NCBI GenBank assembly: GCA_964464375.1
Contig: CAYXFU010000010.1
Coordinates: 41,848 to 105,847 of the forward strand
Direction: 5' to 3'
Length of the DNA stretch: 64,000 nt
DNA from: CAIOZA01 sp964464375
GTDB lineage: Bacteria > Bacteroidota > Ignavibacteria > Kapaibacteriales > UBA2268
Positions 1 through 7,560 of this stretch are shown in pieces (the stretch's first letter is position 1; every line of letters begins with the position of its first letter). Made by a program: the position numbers and the translations under genes. The notes below the pieces were generated by a model that worked only from the letters and a program-made list of their open reading frames with translations, made no database searches and was not told the DNA's origin.

Positions 1-1089
1 ATTAATTCCTTCATCCTGGAACTTGGTTTTTATTTTCATTACCTGAAAGTCGCAAAGATAAGGTGGAATGTGGTTCACTGCTTCATCATACGAATAAGCA
101 TAAGTTGGCACACCATCTTCGGTTTCAAATAATGAAAATGTATTGTGATCTATCACATCTGTTGGTGTGGCTGTGAGACCTAATGTTATTGTATTGAAGT
201 AATCGAGAATTTCCTGATAAGTATTGTAAATGCTACGGTGACTTTCATCTACAACAATTAAATCAAAGAAATGAGGCGAAAGTGAATTATGTTCATCACG
301 GATAATATTCAACATACTTGGATATGTAGAAACATAGATTCGCCTATCTTTAGCTATATCACGTTCATTAGGTTTAGGCCACCTTGGTTCATTTGGTAAA
401 TATTCTTTAAAAGCATCAAGTGTTTGATTCTGTAAAGCGACTCTATCAACAAGAAACAAAATTCTTTCAGCCCATCCAGCTCTCATAAGTGCATCTACTA
501 ATGCTATGCAAACACGTGTTTTGCCTGTGCCTGTTGCCATCACAAGTAGGAATCTACGTTTTCTCTTTTCAATAGCTTCCATAACAGCACGAATTGCAAA
601 AATCTGATAATCCCTTCCTGCAATTTTAGTATTGATTAGTTCGCCAGCTAAACTTTTCCTTGATCTACGCAAATAAGCATAGCGTTCAAGGTCGTCTCTG
701 GTGGGAAATCCATGAACTTTTCTTGGTGGATAGTTATCCAGATCCCAAAAATAGATATGATACCCATTAGAGTAAAAGCAAAATGGAAGTTCGCATCCAA
801 GACTGTTCTTAATGTTAATGCAGTATTGCTTTGCTTGTTCTCTTCCATACGAAGCATCGGAAGTTGTTTTCTTTGCTTCAACTACAGCAAGTGGCTTACC
901 ATCCCTGCCTAGTAAAACATAATCGCTATATTGGTGTCCGGAATAAGGCGTTTGAGCTTCTTTAACAAGATTAGTATCAACAATAATATCAAATTCCGGA
1001 TGAACTTGAGTACGGTCATTAATATCCCATCCGGCTTGTTTCAGCTGATTATCAATATACTGTTCTCTTGTTTGTTTCTCAGACTTCAA
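1..1089 (-). CDS. hsdR: Type I restriction endonuclease subunit R (partial, C-terminus outside window)
   Basis: Translocating and cleaving subunit of a type I restriction-modification system. 363 N-terminal residues are visible and the gene runs off the left edge. The N-terminal nuclease domain shows the D...ExK pattern (SDYVLLGRDGKPLAVVEAKK). The SF2 motor follows with Walker A (MATGTGKT), the DESH box (IVVDESH) and TAT motif III. The start is TTG, because an in-frame TAA lies three codons upstream and the family's usual opening (KSEKQTREQYIDNQLKQAGW) begins right there. No hsdM or hsdS is seen on the upstream side, so they must lie beyond the left edge or be absent. It may be cargo of a second tandem integrative element. 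Confidence 0.9.
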   Translation of the reverse strand, partial: MKSEKQTREQYIDNQLKQAGWDINDRTQVHPEFDIIVDTNLVKEAQTPYSGHQYSDYVLLGRDGKPLAVVEAKKTTSDASYGREQAKQYCINIKNSLGCELPFCFYSNGYHIYFWDLDNYPPRKVHGFPTRDDLERYAYLRRSRKSLAGELINTKIAGRDYQIFAIRAVMEAIEKRKRRFLLVMATGTGKTRVCIALVDALMRAGWAERILFLVDRVALQNQTLDAFKEYLPNEPRWPKPNERDIAKDRRIYVSTYPSMLNIIRDEHNSLSPHFFDLIVVDESHRSIYNTYQEILDYFNTITLGLTATPTDVIDHNTFSLFETEDGVPTYAYSYDEAVNHIPPYLCDFQVMKIKTKFQDEGIN

Positions 1090-1131
1090 TTGCTGTTATC
1101 TTAAAATTAATATTCAATTAACTATGTGTAC

Positions 1132-1455
1132 TCATTCATTGAGCTTCATTTTGAAATAATACAATTCAAATTTTGTTAAATTAAATATAAGAGAGTGTAA
1201 AATAACACTGAGGAAGTTTATAATCAAAAAATTTATTGTTTTATATCTCTTTTTAATCAGGATTGGATTGAATGGATATGCTTCGTATCGAATATAAATC
1301 CAACTGCTCTGAGAATCGACACTCTTCACGTTGATATTTTCCTTTGACTTTGTAAAGTTTATTATTCGCAAGTGATTGATTTTTTCTTCACATGCCAGCT
1401 TGATTGTTTCTATCTCTTGTAACCATGAGCAACTACTTAGATCCACATACATCAT
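1132..1455 (-). CDS. Hypothetical protein, doubtful
   Basis: A 107-codon open frame upstream of hsdR on the same strand, opening with two ATG codons. The first 60 residues look protein-like (Cys, Trp and charged residues). The rest is rich in Ile, Leu, Phe and Asn and contains a hydrophobic stretch at about 72-90. I recognise no family. It could be a remnant of a decayed gene near the element end, or chance. Confidence 0.25.
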   Translation of the reverse strand: MMYVDLSSCSWLQEIETIKLACEEKINHLRIINFTKSKENINVKSVDSQSSWIYIRYEAYPFNPILIKKRYKTINFLIINFLSVILHSLIFNLTKFELYYFKMKLNE

Positions 1456-1900
1456 TGTTATTAAATGATCATAGGTTTTGAATGTCTAATAATACCTGTC
1501 GCTTGAATTTTATTTTTGCTGTCCGGATAATTTTGACTCTGACAAGTAAATTTATTACCTGGGTTACATGGTAAATTATTACAATAATTCAATAAATCCA
1601 GATTATTAAATTGCTATCATTATTTAATAAAAGTTTCATTAATGCACCAATCCTAAAAGTCCATTTCCTGTCTTAGAAAAGCCTCATGATTGAATCGCAA
1701 GTGGTGTTGCCTGGAATTGAATGGCTGATGATGGGAAATGGGGTAAGAGGGCATTGTGTTAGTAATTATTTTTTTCCATTCCATAGTCATTTCGAAATGA
1801 TATTCTGTAAGGAAATACTAAATAGTAAATCATCTTTAGAAATCTTTATTTAATAATATTTTCTAATATTTCAGAAGATTAATCTTTATTTCATTATAAA
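1456..1900. other. Non-coding stretch left of the tandem junction
   Basis: No gene is seen. It is AT-rich and contains one TGTGTTAG octamer at 1755-1762, the same octamer that occurs in period-12 pairs inside the neighbouring element. Confidence 0.5.
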
Positions 1901-1902
1901 AT

Positions 1903-1922
1903 TGTGCAACATTCTGTGCAAC
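1903..1922. repeat. Period-12 direct repeat TGTGCAAC x2 (possible arm-type site of a second element)
   Basis: Two TGTGCAAC octamers start at 1903 and 1915. The spacing and the distance to the att core (58 bp) match the TGTGTTAG pair at 10146-10165, which lies 57 bp from the right att core. I infer this is the equivalent site of a related but different element integrated in tandem. Confidence 0.55.
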
Positions 1923-1931
1923 ATTAAAAAG

Positions 1932-1978
1932 AAAAATGGCATAAGTACTTTATAAATAAAGAAACTTATGCCATTTTT
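1932..1978. terminator. Perfect 15-bp stem-loop, terminator-like
   Basis: AAAAATGGCATAAGT (1932-1946) is perfectly complementary to 1964-1978, with A-rich and T-rich flanks, so it could terminate in both directions. It sits between the TGTGCAAC repeats and the att copy, exactly as the hairpin at 10174-10210 does at the right end of the neighbouring element. Confidence 0.7.
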
Positions 1979-1979
1979 A

Positions 1980-2002
1980 GTCGGCGTGACAAGATTTGAA
2001 CT
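1980..2002. other. Left attachment site (tRNA-Pro 3' end duplicate)
   Basis: It is identical over 23 bp to 10222-10244, the 3' end of the intact tRNA-Pro gene including T-arm sequence. The identity stops at 2003, after which the sequence is element DNA leading to the integrase. Confidence 0.9.
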
Positions 2003-2112
2003 AATATATTATACCTATTATTTACCTTACTTTCCTTATATTATATTATTGTGTTGCCTTATCTATACTACGTAGTGAATATTAATGTATTTTATTAAAT
2101 GATAATAAATTT

Positions 2113-2132
2113 TGTGTTAGTTTCTGTGTTAG
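2113..2132. repeat. Period-12 TGTGTTAG pair upstream of the integrase
   Basis: TGTGTTAGTTTCTGTGTTAG: two octamers start at 2113 and 2125, 48 bp before the integrase start codon. The same arrangement occurs at 10146-10165 and, inverted, at 5724-5743. It may be an arm-type integrase site or an operator for an element-encoded regulator. Confidence 0.6.
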
Positions 2133-2180
2133 GTATATTTGTAATATTATTTATTACGAATTTATCAAACGGAGTATGTT

Positions 2181-3566
2181 ATGGCAACTGCATTAAAAAT
2201 CTCTTTTGGATTGAATGTATATGATAAATCTAAGCTCGCATCAACTGCTATTCCAATTAGAATGATTGTTAATTACTGCGGGAATAGGTACTTTCCAGGC
2301 ATCAAACACAGTGTATTAGTTAAGCATTGGGACTCTGTTAAGCAAATAGTTGTTGATGCAGACGATGCAATCACAATCAATAAGGATATGCAGTTGATAA
2401 CGGATAAGATTCTATTGAATTATAAGTATATGCAGGACAAAAAGGATATTAAATTGTCGATGGATGAAGTTAAGCAAATATGCAAAGATGCTATTGATAA
2501 AGTGAGATTAAGACCAGAGCCACCAAAAATTGAAGTTGTATCTAAGCCGGAAATATCATTTTACGGGGCTTACAATCAATTTATGAAAGATTCTGAGTCA
2601 GGACTACGAAGAAAAAGAGTAAGACAAACACGTATTCAAATAAAGGAATCGACACAAAAGGCATACGCTACCGTCTTAAATAAGCTCATGCTATTTGACA
2701 CTAAACAGGAACTAACATTCGATTCTATTGATGAAAATTTCTATAATGAATTTTACCAATTTCTGAGCAAAACGAATTTCATAAAAGATAAATTGCATAA
2801 AGTAAAATTACTCAGTGATTCCACAATAGGGAATCATTTAAAGATACTCAAAGCATTTCTAAAATATTCATTTGGCAAAAATTGGCACAATAACAATTCA
2901 TATTTGAAAGAGTATTTTCTATGCCCAAAAGAGAACATACAGCGACAATTCCTCACAGTTGATGAACTACAAAGGATATGGCAATACAAGCCCGTCACAG
3001 ATACACTACAAGCCGTTAAAAACGTATTCATGTTTCAATGTTTTAGTGGAATACGCTACTCAGATTTAAAAAAACTTAGTCCCAATTCTATTGATACAAC
3101 GAAGAATCTAATATCATTCGACCAGAGCAAAACGGGCGGGGTGGCATTTATAGGACTGCATCCTTTTATTAATAAAATTCTTCGAGATACTGACAATTTC
3201 AGTAAAAATTGGTTCATCCTGAGTAACGATAAATTGAATGATAATATACAAAAGTTATGTAAAAACGTGGGACTTGATACTGAGGTAAATGTTATTAAAG
3301 TAGTTGGTGGGGAAAAGAAAAATGTATATGGTGCAAGTAAGAAGAAATATGAAGTTGTAACCTCACACGTGGGACGTCATACGTTTGTAACCCTTTGCAC
3401 GAATGAGTTAGGACTACAAGACGAAACAATACGTATATTCTCCGGACATTCAGGCGGTGACTCGCTACAAAGATATAAACACAATATAGAACTAAGAGCC
3501 GTTAAAATCCTTAACGATGCAATGAATGATTTTATCGAAGAAACAGGATTTCATCCGGATAAGTGA
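2181..3566 (+). CDS. int: Tyrosine site-specific recombinase (integrase)
   Basis: Catalyses integration and excision of the element at the tRNA-Pro 3' end. The 461-aa length and layout fit Bacteroidota integrases: N-terminal arm-binding domain (about 1-115), SAM-like core-binding domain (about 120-235) and C-terminal catalytic domain. Catalytic motifs seen are the first Arg in CFSGIRYSDL, HVGRHTF (HxxR), FSGHSGG and the tyrosine in LQRYKHN. It lies next to the left att copy, 48 bp after a TGTGTTAG repeat pair. The start is the first ATG, with GGAG (2171-2174) seven bases upstream. Confidence 0.95.
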   Translation: MATALKISFGLNVYDKSKLASTAIPIRMIVNYCGNRYFPGIKHSVLVKHWDSVKQIVVDADDAITINKDMQLITDKILLNYKYMQDKKDIKLSMDEVKQICKDAIDKVRLRPEPPKIEVVSKPEISFYGAYNQFMKDSESGLRRKRVRQTRIQIKESTQKAYATVLNKLMLFDTKQELTFDSIDENFYNEFYQFLSKTNFIKDKLHKVKLLSDSTIGNHLKILKAFLKYSFGKNWHNNNSYLKEYFLCPKENIQRQFLTVDELQRIWQYKPVTDTLQAVKNVFMFQCFSGIRYSDLKKLSPNSIDTTKNLISFDQSKTGGVAFIGLHPFINKILRDTDNFSKNWFILSNDKLNDNIQKLCKNVGLDTEVNVIKVVGGEKKNVYGASKKKYEVVTSHVGRHTFVTLCTNELGLQDETIRIFSGHSGGDSLQRYKHNIELRAVKILNDAMNDFIEETGFHPDK

Positions 3567-3642
3567 TAAATATATTTTCATCTTTTTTTATGCCTCACTA
3601 AGTACCGTCATCTCTATTAGTACACTTAATAAGTATTTATAC

Positions 3643-3683
3643 ACAACGTGTTATATATTATCTAAAGCCATATAACACGTTGT
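3643..3683. repeat. 14-bp perfect inverted repeat, possible origin or operator hairpin
   Basis: ACAACGTGTTATAT (3643-3656) and its exact reverse complement (3670-3683) enclose a 13-nt loop. No T-run follows, so it is unlikely to be a simple terminator. It lies in the 452-bp gene-free stretch 3567-4017, 16 bp before a consensus DnaA box. Confidence 0.6.
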
Positions 3684-3699
3684 CGTATTGTTAGATAAC

Positions 3700-3708
3700 T
3701 GTGGATAA
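3700..3708 (-). promoter_or_regulatory. Consensus DnaA box
   Basis: TGTGGATAA is the exact complement of the DnaA box TTATCCACA. With the AT-rich surroundings and nearby hairpin it hints at a plasmid-type origin for the excised element. A single 9-mer match can occur by chance. Confidence 0.4.
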
Positions 3709-4017
3709 CTTTACTTATCAAACCAATATGTTTGCATCGTTATTAAAATTTAATTTTATGTAAATAAACATTATAGATTGAATTTTTTAATCAAAAATGA
3801 TACTGAATAATGTTCATAACTTTTAACAATGTTTGTAGCGTGGCTTCTAATAGCTCTTTAGATAGCAAAATAAATAGTTTTGAACATACTGAAACTTATG
3901 TAATCTTTTAAATATCTTTGTATGTTATTAAACGTTAAATTTTGAAATAACAATCACTTAAATAAATATAGAAGAAATAATAATATTTAGTAATATATTC
4001 ACAATAGGAGTTATGCA

Positions 4018-4305
4018 ATGAATGATTTAATTTCCACTTATAACATCGAAACATTAGCCGATAGATTAGCCGATGTTTTAGAGCATCGTTTCCCCATGTT
4101 AAAGGCTCAGAAACAACCCGAACCAGAGCCACAGGAACAACGATTCCATACAACCGATGAAGTGTCTAAACGCTACAATTTAGGCTCTTTAACGTTGTAC
4201 AAACTTAGAAAAGCCGGAAAGATTCCTTTTCATAAGGCGGGGGCACGTAGAATCCTATATGATTTTACAGAGTTAGACAAAATATTTTTGACTAAACATA
4301 ACTAA
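4018..4305 (+). CDS. Excisionase-like helix-turn-helix protein
   Basis: 95 aa. Residues 41-95 form a MerR/HTH_17-type domain (FHTTDEVSKRYNLGSLTLYK followed by RKAGKIPFHKAGARR), the fold of excisionases and small element regulators. The N-terminal 40 residues are helical and end in a Gln/Pro/Glu-rich linker. A ribosome site (AGGAG) precedes the ATG. Its place after the integrase suggests directionality control; it is also a candidate binder of the TGTGTTAG repeats. Role inferred from fold and context. Confidence 0.75.
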   Translation: MNDLISTYNIETLADRLADVLEHRFPMLKAQKQPEPEPQEQRFHTTDEVSKRYNLGSLTLYKLRKAGKIPFHKAGARRILYDFTELDKIFLTKHN

Positions 4306-4355
4306 TTAATCATATTTAAGGATGGTACTTGCTACCAAAAGGAAAGGATAAGACG

Positions 4356-5348
4356 ATGCCAAAGGAAAAGACCGAACCTAGATATTTTATTTATCCTATC
4401 GTACTGAATAGTCTATTAAATGCAGACGATTACAAAGATAGAATGAATGAGATAATAAGTTATTCTTACATGAATTATATATTCAAATTTGTAGAAGAAT
4501 CTCAGTTAGTAAAACAATTATATTACTGCTATTTTCATAAAAAAGATGCTCTAAATGATAAACTTATTAGAACTATTGATGAATTGGAACTATGCCCAGA
4601 TTATAAAGGATTTGAAACCGATGGAACATACAACCCAATGGATGAAGAAATCGAACCTATTGTAAATTTATTAAATGAGAATAGTAATTTCTTTGAAGAT
4701 GCAAGACTTTATGTAGGATGTCATATTGTAGCAGATTATTTTAAAATAGAAATCCATAACCCTATAATCGCATCAAAACATTATAAAAAAATTAATACTA
4801 TTATTGGAGAATTTATGAAACCATATAATGTTAATCCAAAAGTTGCAATGGTAAATAAAAGTAGGTTCTTTGAAGTAAGGGACGGAAACTTTTCACCAGA
4901 GGAATTTCAGTTATTAGCGGCGGTACGGGCAAAAGTTGGGAAAAATCGTTATTCCTCCACTACATGGGAGGAATTAGCGGGGCTTATGTCAGGTTATCAA
5001 AGAAAATCTATGATACCAAAGGATGCAGACTTAATTTCTAAGTATAGGATTAAAAAAATATTTGAAAAATTGGAATCTAAGAAAATGACTCTTTTTGTTT
5101 TTGTTCCTACTATCGACAATAGAAGTATATATATTTCATGTCAGAGGAAAGAGCCAAATGGATTAATAGAACCAAAGGATTTAATTAATGCAATAGCTAA
5201 AACTAAAAAGGAATATAAATCATTATGCGACAAAAAAAGAGATGCAGTTGATGAAATTACTAAACAACTAAAACCGAATATTCAAAAGAATAACGGGAAT
5301 AGTGACTTTTGGGAATCTATAATAGAACATGAGTTTAGATATAATTAA
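4356..5348 (+). CDS. Protein of unknown function, possible winged-helix replication or regulatory protein
   Basis: 331 aa from ATG 4356, preceded by AAAGGAAAGG; a TTG at 4329 is possible but less likely. The N-terminal half is helical with Tyr-rich stretches (SYMNYIFKFVEESQLVKQLY). Residues about 180-260 (SPEEFQLLAAVRAKVG, then a helix-rich part and LESKKMTLFVFVP) look like a winged-helix fold. The C-terminus is Lys-rich. It follows the HTH gene by 50 bp, probably in one operon. A replication initiator is conceivable given the DnaA box upstream, but I recognise no Rep motif. Confidence 0.7.
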   Translation: MPKEKTEPRYFIYPIVLNSLLNADDYKDRMNEIISYSYMNYIFKFVEESQLVKQLYYCYFHKKDALNDKLIRTIDELELCPDYKGFETDGTYNPMDEEIEPIVNLLNENSNFFEDARLYVGCHIVADYFKIEIHNPIIASKHYKKINTIIGEFMKPYNVNPKVAMVNKSRFFEVRDGNFSPEEFQLLAAVRAKVGKNRYSSTTWEELAGLMSGYQRKSMIPKDADLISKYRIKKIFEKLESKKMTLFVFVPTIDNRSIYISCQRKEPNGLIEPKDLINAIAKTKKEYKSLCDKKRDAVDEITKQLKPNIQKNNGNSDFWESIIEHEFRYN

Positions 5349-5542
5349 CTTTATCCTGACTTATTACTTTATTGATAGAGACTTTATGCAGACTTTATAC
5401 TTAAATAATGTATTTCTTATAATGTATTCTTCTAAAGGTTTTAATAAGGTTTTATATAATATGTAGTCTCAAATAAATTTTCGACTTTGTTATAAATAAA
5501 AAATGAAATTTAAGCTAAATAATATTGAAAGAGTACAAATAC

Positions 5543-5638
5543 ATGAACACTACTATAAAAATCAAATGGCGGGGCGTTTCTGTGGCAAATTTCTACAATG
5601 TAGATGCAGTGCTAACTCTTAATTTACAATATCCATAA
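5543..5638 (+). CDS. Putative 31-aa small protein
   Basis: ATG-started frame encoding a 31-residue peptide with plausible amphipathic content (IKIKWRGVSVANFYNV near the start), ending in TAA. No clear ribosome site. Too short to judge from one sequence. Confidence 0.25.
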   Translation: MNTTIKIKWRGVSVANFYNVDAVLTLNLQYP

Positions 5639-5723
5639 TTTTATTTACATTTGTACGGTTTAAATCTTAATAGGACGTTATTCAATTATGAAAAATAAAG
5701 TAGTTATAAATTTAGTCTTAAAT

Positions 5724-5763
5724 CTAACACAGATTATAACACAAAATATTGAAATCTAACACA
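5724..5763. promoter_or_regulatory. Inverted TGTGTTAG-type repeats in the promoter of the small-protein operon
   Basis: CTAACACA (5724-5731), ATAACACA (5736-5743) and CTAACACA (5756-5763) are complements of TGTGTTAG or TGTGTTAT. The first two are 12 bp apart, as in the pairs near both element ends. They end 20 bp before the ATG at 5784, so a regulatory role is plausible. Confidence 0.5.
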
Positions 5764-5783
5764 AAATTTTAGGGAATAGTACA

Positions 5784-6050
5784 ATGAAATATGAAAATCT
5801 AATAAAGAGAGTTGATGCTCTTAAAAATGGCTCTGAATTAAAAGGATTCTTAGTTGATGACGGCGGCGGAAATGCTACCTTAAAGATATTTCCGGATGAA
5901 GAATATAAATTCAACTTTAAAAATGAGAATGATTTATTGGCTCAGGTTAAAAAATTAAATCTTAGTAAAAATCTGTTTTTAATGAGATTCTATTCGCATG
6001 GAATCGGCGGTGCAAAGGTACTCGAAAAAGAAGAATATTTAAATTCATAA
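5784..6050 (+). CDS. Small protein of unknown function, paralogue of the 7189 gene product
   Basis: 88 aa, acidic and basic residues mixed, no membrane segment. Its N-terminus (ENLIKRVDALKNG) resembles that of the 87-aa protein at 7189 (KDIIRRVRALKET). Both continue with a Gly-rich turn (DDGGGN or PSGGGD), a short strand and a Phe-x-x-x-x-L-x-x-x-x-x-L helix, so they look like diverged duplicates. ATG start 20 bp after the repeat cluster. Function unknown. Confidence 0.65.
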   Translation: MKYENLIKRVDALKNGSELKGFLVDDGGGNATLKIFPDEEYKFNFKNENDLLAQVKKLNLSKNLFLMRFYSHGIGGAKVLEKEEYLNS

Positions 6051-6084
6051 AATTAAAGCAGTGGCGGCAATACTCAAATATAGA

Positions 6085-6180
6085 ATGGATTTTTATTTTG
6101 TGTATCGAACTACAAACTGTGAATGGATTTCATGGTGGCATATCGGAAATATTAAGATTATTACAGAAATTATTTATTAA
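6085..6180 (+). CDS. Putative 31-aa small protein
   Basis: ATG-started 31-residue frame, rich in aromatic residues (CEWISWWHIGNIK in the middle), lying between two small genes on the same strand. Could be a micro-protein or a remnant. Weak evidence. Confidence 0.25.
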   Translation: MDFYFVYRTTNCEWISWWHIGNIKIITEIIY

Positions 6181-6206
6181 TTAATTAATTATGAAAGGAT
6201 AACAAA

Positions 6207-6596
6207 ATGTTATCAATTAAAAGCAAAAATTCAAATTTGGAATACACATTCCTAACTGAAAACAACGGGGTTAAATATGCTGTTAAGGGACTCCCCACAT
6301 TCGTAAACATTGAAAAAATCTTAACTGAAATCAACCCATTATTTGATACTGAATTAAGAATGATGGAGTTCACACCCGAACAAGCAAAGAAAATTCAGGA
6401 TAAGATTCTATCAAGTTATATTCCGGAAATGGAAACACCACCACAACCACCACCAGGTGCAAATTTTCCATTTGAAAACTTAAAACGTAGTTTTGCTGTA
6501 AATGATGATAGAACTTCACAAGTTTGGCACAGCCAACTAAAATTGCTACATATTGTTAGCAGGGGTAGTTTTATCTATTCAAACGAAGGTAACTAA
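6207..6596 (+). CDS. Small protein of unknown function, N-terminus paralogous to the 6598 gene product
   Basis: 129 aa. It starts MLSIKSKNSNLEYTF, closely like the next protein (MIIKSKNYNLQVELH). It has a helical middle (FTPEQAKKIQDKILSSY), then a proline run (ETPPQPPPGANFPF) and a C-terminal tail. AAAGGA precedes the ATG. The stop is directly followed by the next start codon, so the two are probably co-translated. No known domain recognised. Confidence 0.6.
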   Translation: MLSIKSKNSNLEYTFLTENNGVKYAVKGLPTFVNIEKILTEINPLFDTELRMMEFTPEQAKKIQDKILSSYIPEMETPPQPPPGANFPFENLKRSFAVNDDRTSQVWHSQLKLLHIVSRGSFIYSNEGN

Positions 6597-6597
6597 A

Positions 6598-6837
6598 ATG
6601 ATAATCAAATCAAAAAATTACAACCTTCAAGTCGAATTACATCAAGGGGAATCAAATTATACGAATGATTTTTTTAAAAAGTACATCAAAAATTATGATG
6701 CTCGGAAAAATTATTCTATTGAAAGTTTTGCGGTAAATTGGCAAAACGAAGGATACAGAAACGAACCCGTAATTAAGATTTTTAATAAGGGTGCTTTTGA
6801 AATATGGAACGACCCAAGCAGGGGAATTACTATGTAA
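6598..6837 (+). CDS. Small protein of unknown function
   Basis: 79 aa from ATG 6598; an upstream TTG at 6553 would overlap the previous gene and breaks the match between the two N-termini. It begins MIIKSKNYNLQVELH, like the product of 6207, and has many Tyr, Asn and Lys residues. A G-rich hairpin follows. Function unknown. Confidence 0.6.
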   Translation: MIIKSKNYNLQVELHQGESNYTNDFFKKYIKNYDARKNYSIESFAVNWQNEGYRNEPVIKIFNKGAFEIWNDPSRGITM

Positions 6838-6840
6838 AAG

Positions 6841-6876
6841 GTATGGGGGGCGGGGTGGGAGAACTCGCTCCCCATG
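6841..6876. repeat. G-rich hairpin between small genes
   Basis: ATGGGG (6843-6848) pairs with CCCCAT (6871-6876) around a segment with several G runs (GGGGGGCGGGGTGGG), unusual in this AT-rich element. It may be an attenuator or a G-quadruplex-forming sequence; no T-run follows directly. Confidence 0.4.
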
Positions 6877-6907
6877 CTATTTTCAATATGGAAAGGAACT
6901 ATAAAAT

Positions 6908-7192
6908 ATGAAATTACATAAAACAAACGAAACCGAACCGGATGAAGTAAATTTGTCTCAGGATAACAGATTAATTCCATCATTAAAGACGGCTCTAAGA
7001 GTTAGTTCAATACGTGATGCGAGCCGTTTAATGGCACGTGTTGTCTATGAATTTCAGAGACTGAATATAAGTAGCGAAAATGCGAAAACGCTCGCATACT
7101 TACTACAATGCTACATTAATTCGTTTCGCATGGCTGAAATCGAAGATGAAGTATTGAAGTTGGAACAGGCTCAGGAAAGGACTAAGAGATGA
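6908..7192 (+). CDS. Small helical protein of unknown function
   Basis: 94 aa, predicted mostly alpha-helical after residue 25 (LKTALRVSSIRDASRLMARV and a second helix NAKTLAYLLQCYINSFRMAE), with a charged coiled-coil-like C-terminus. It overlaps the next gene by 4 nt (ATGA), so the two are translationally coupled. GGAAAGGA precedes the start. No family recognised. Confidence 0.65.
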   Translation: MKLHKTNETEPDEVNLSQDNRLIPSLKTALRVSSIRDASRLMARVVYEFQRLNISSENAKTLAYLLQCYINSFRMAEIEDEVLKLEQAQERTKR

Positions 7193-7452
7193 ACAAAGAT
7201 ATTATACGACGTGTCAGAGCATTGAAAGAGACTGCAAAAAATAATAAATTAGTTCTATTTTATTTCGACGATAACAAAGAAGTAACTATTCCCTCCGGTG
7301 GCGGTGATGTAGTTGTTAAATTTGAGACTGTGGAAGAATTAGAAAAGAAAATATTTGATTTGACGGGAAAATCCGGTGATGAAGTGATAGTAATAATTTA
7401 TTCAGTGGATGAAAATTCCCCAGAAATCACACTGAATGAAGAATTAGACTAA
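7189..7452 (+). CDS. Small acidic protein, paralogue of the 5784 gene product
   Basis: 87 aa, acidic C-terminus. It shares with the 5784 protein the N-terminal (I/L)xRVxALK helix, a Gly-rich turn and a C-terminal hydrophobic strand. It overlaps the upstream gene by 4 nt and precedes the topoisomerase-like gene by about 110 bp. Its repeated presence beside the GHKL/Toprim gene suggests an accessory role, which is inference only. Confidence 0.65.
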   Translation: MNKDIIRRVRALKETAKNNKLVLFYFDDNKEVTIPSGGGDVVVKFETVEELEKKIFDLTGKSGDEVIVIIYSVDENSPEITLNEELD

Positions 7453-7560
7453 CTACTGTTATTGCCTTACTTGAAATACAGTGAGGCATTAACACTATTT
7501 AGGAATCAATGAATAATTTATAGTAAATTGAGATTGAAAAAGGATAGGAAAGGAAAAAGA

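Larger units (their letters stand above)
5349..5783. other. Intergenic region with a putative 31-aa ORF and repeat cluster
   Basis: 435 bp of AT-rich DNA between the 331-aa gene and the small-protein operon. It contains a possible micro-ORF (5543-5638) and, just upstream of 5784, inverted copies of the TGTGTTAG octamer. Probably the promoter region of the small-protein genes. Confidence 0.5.
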
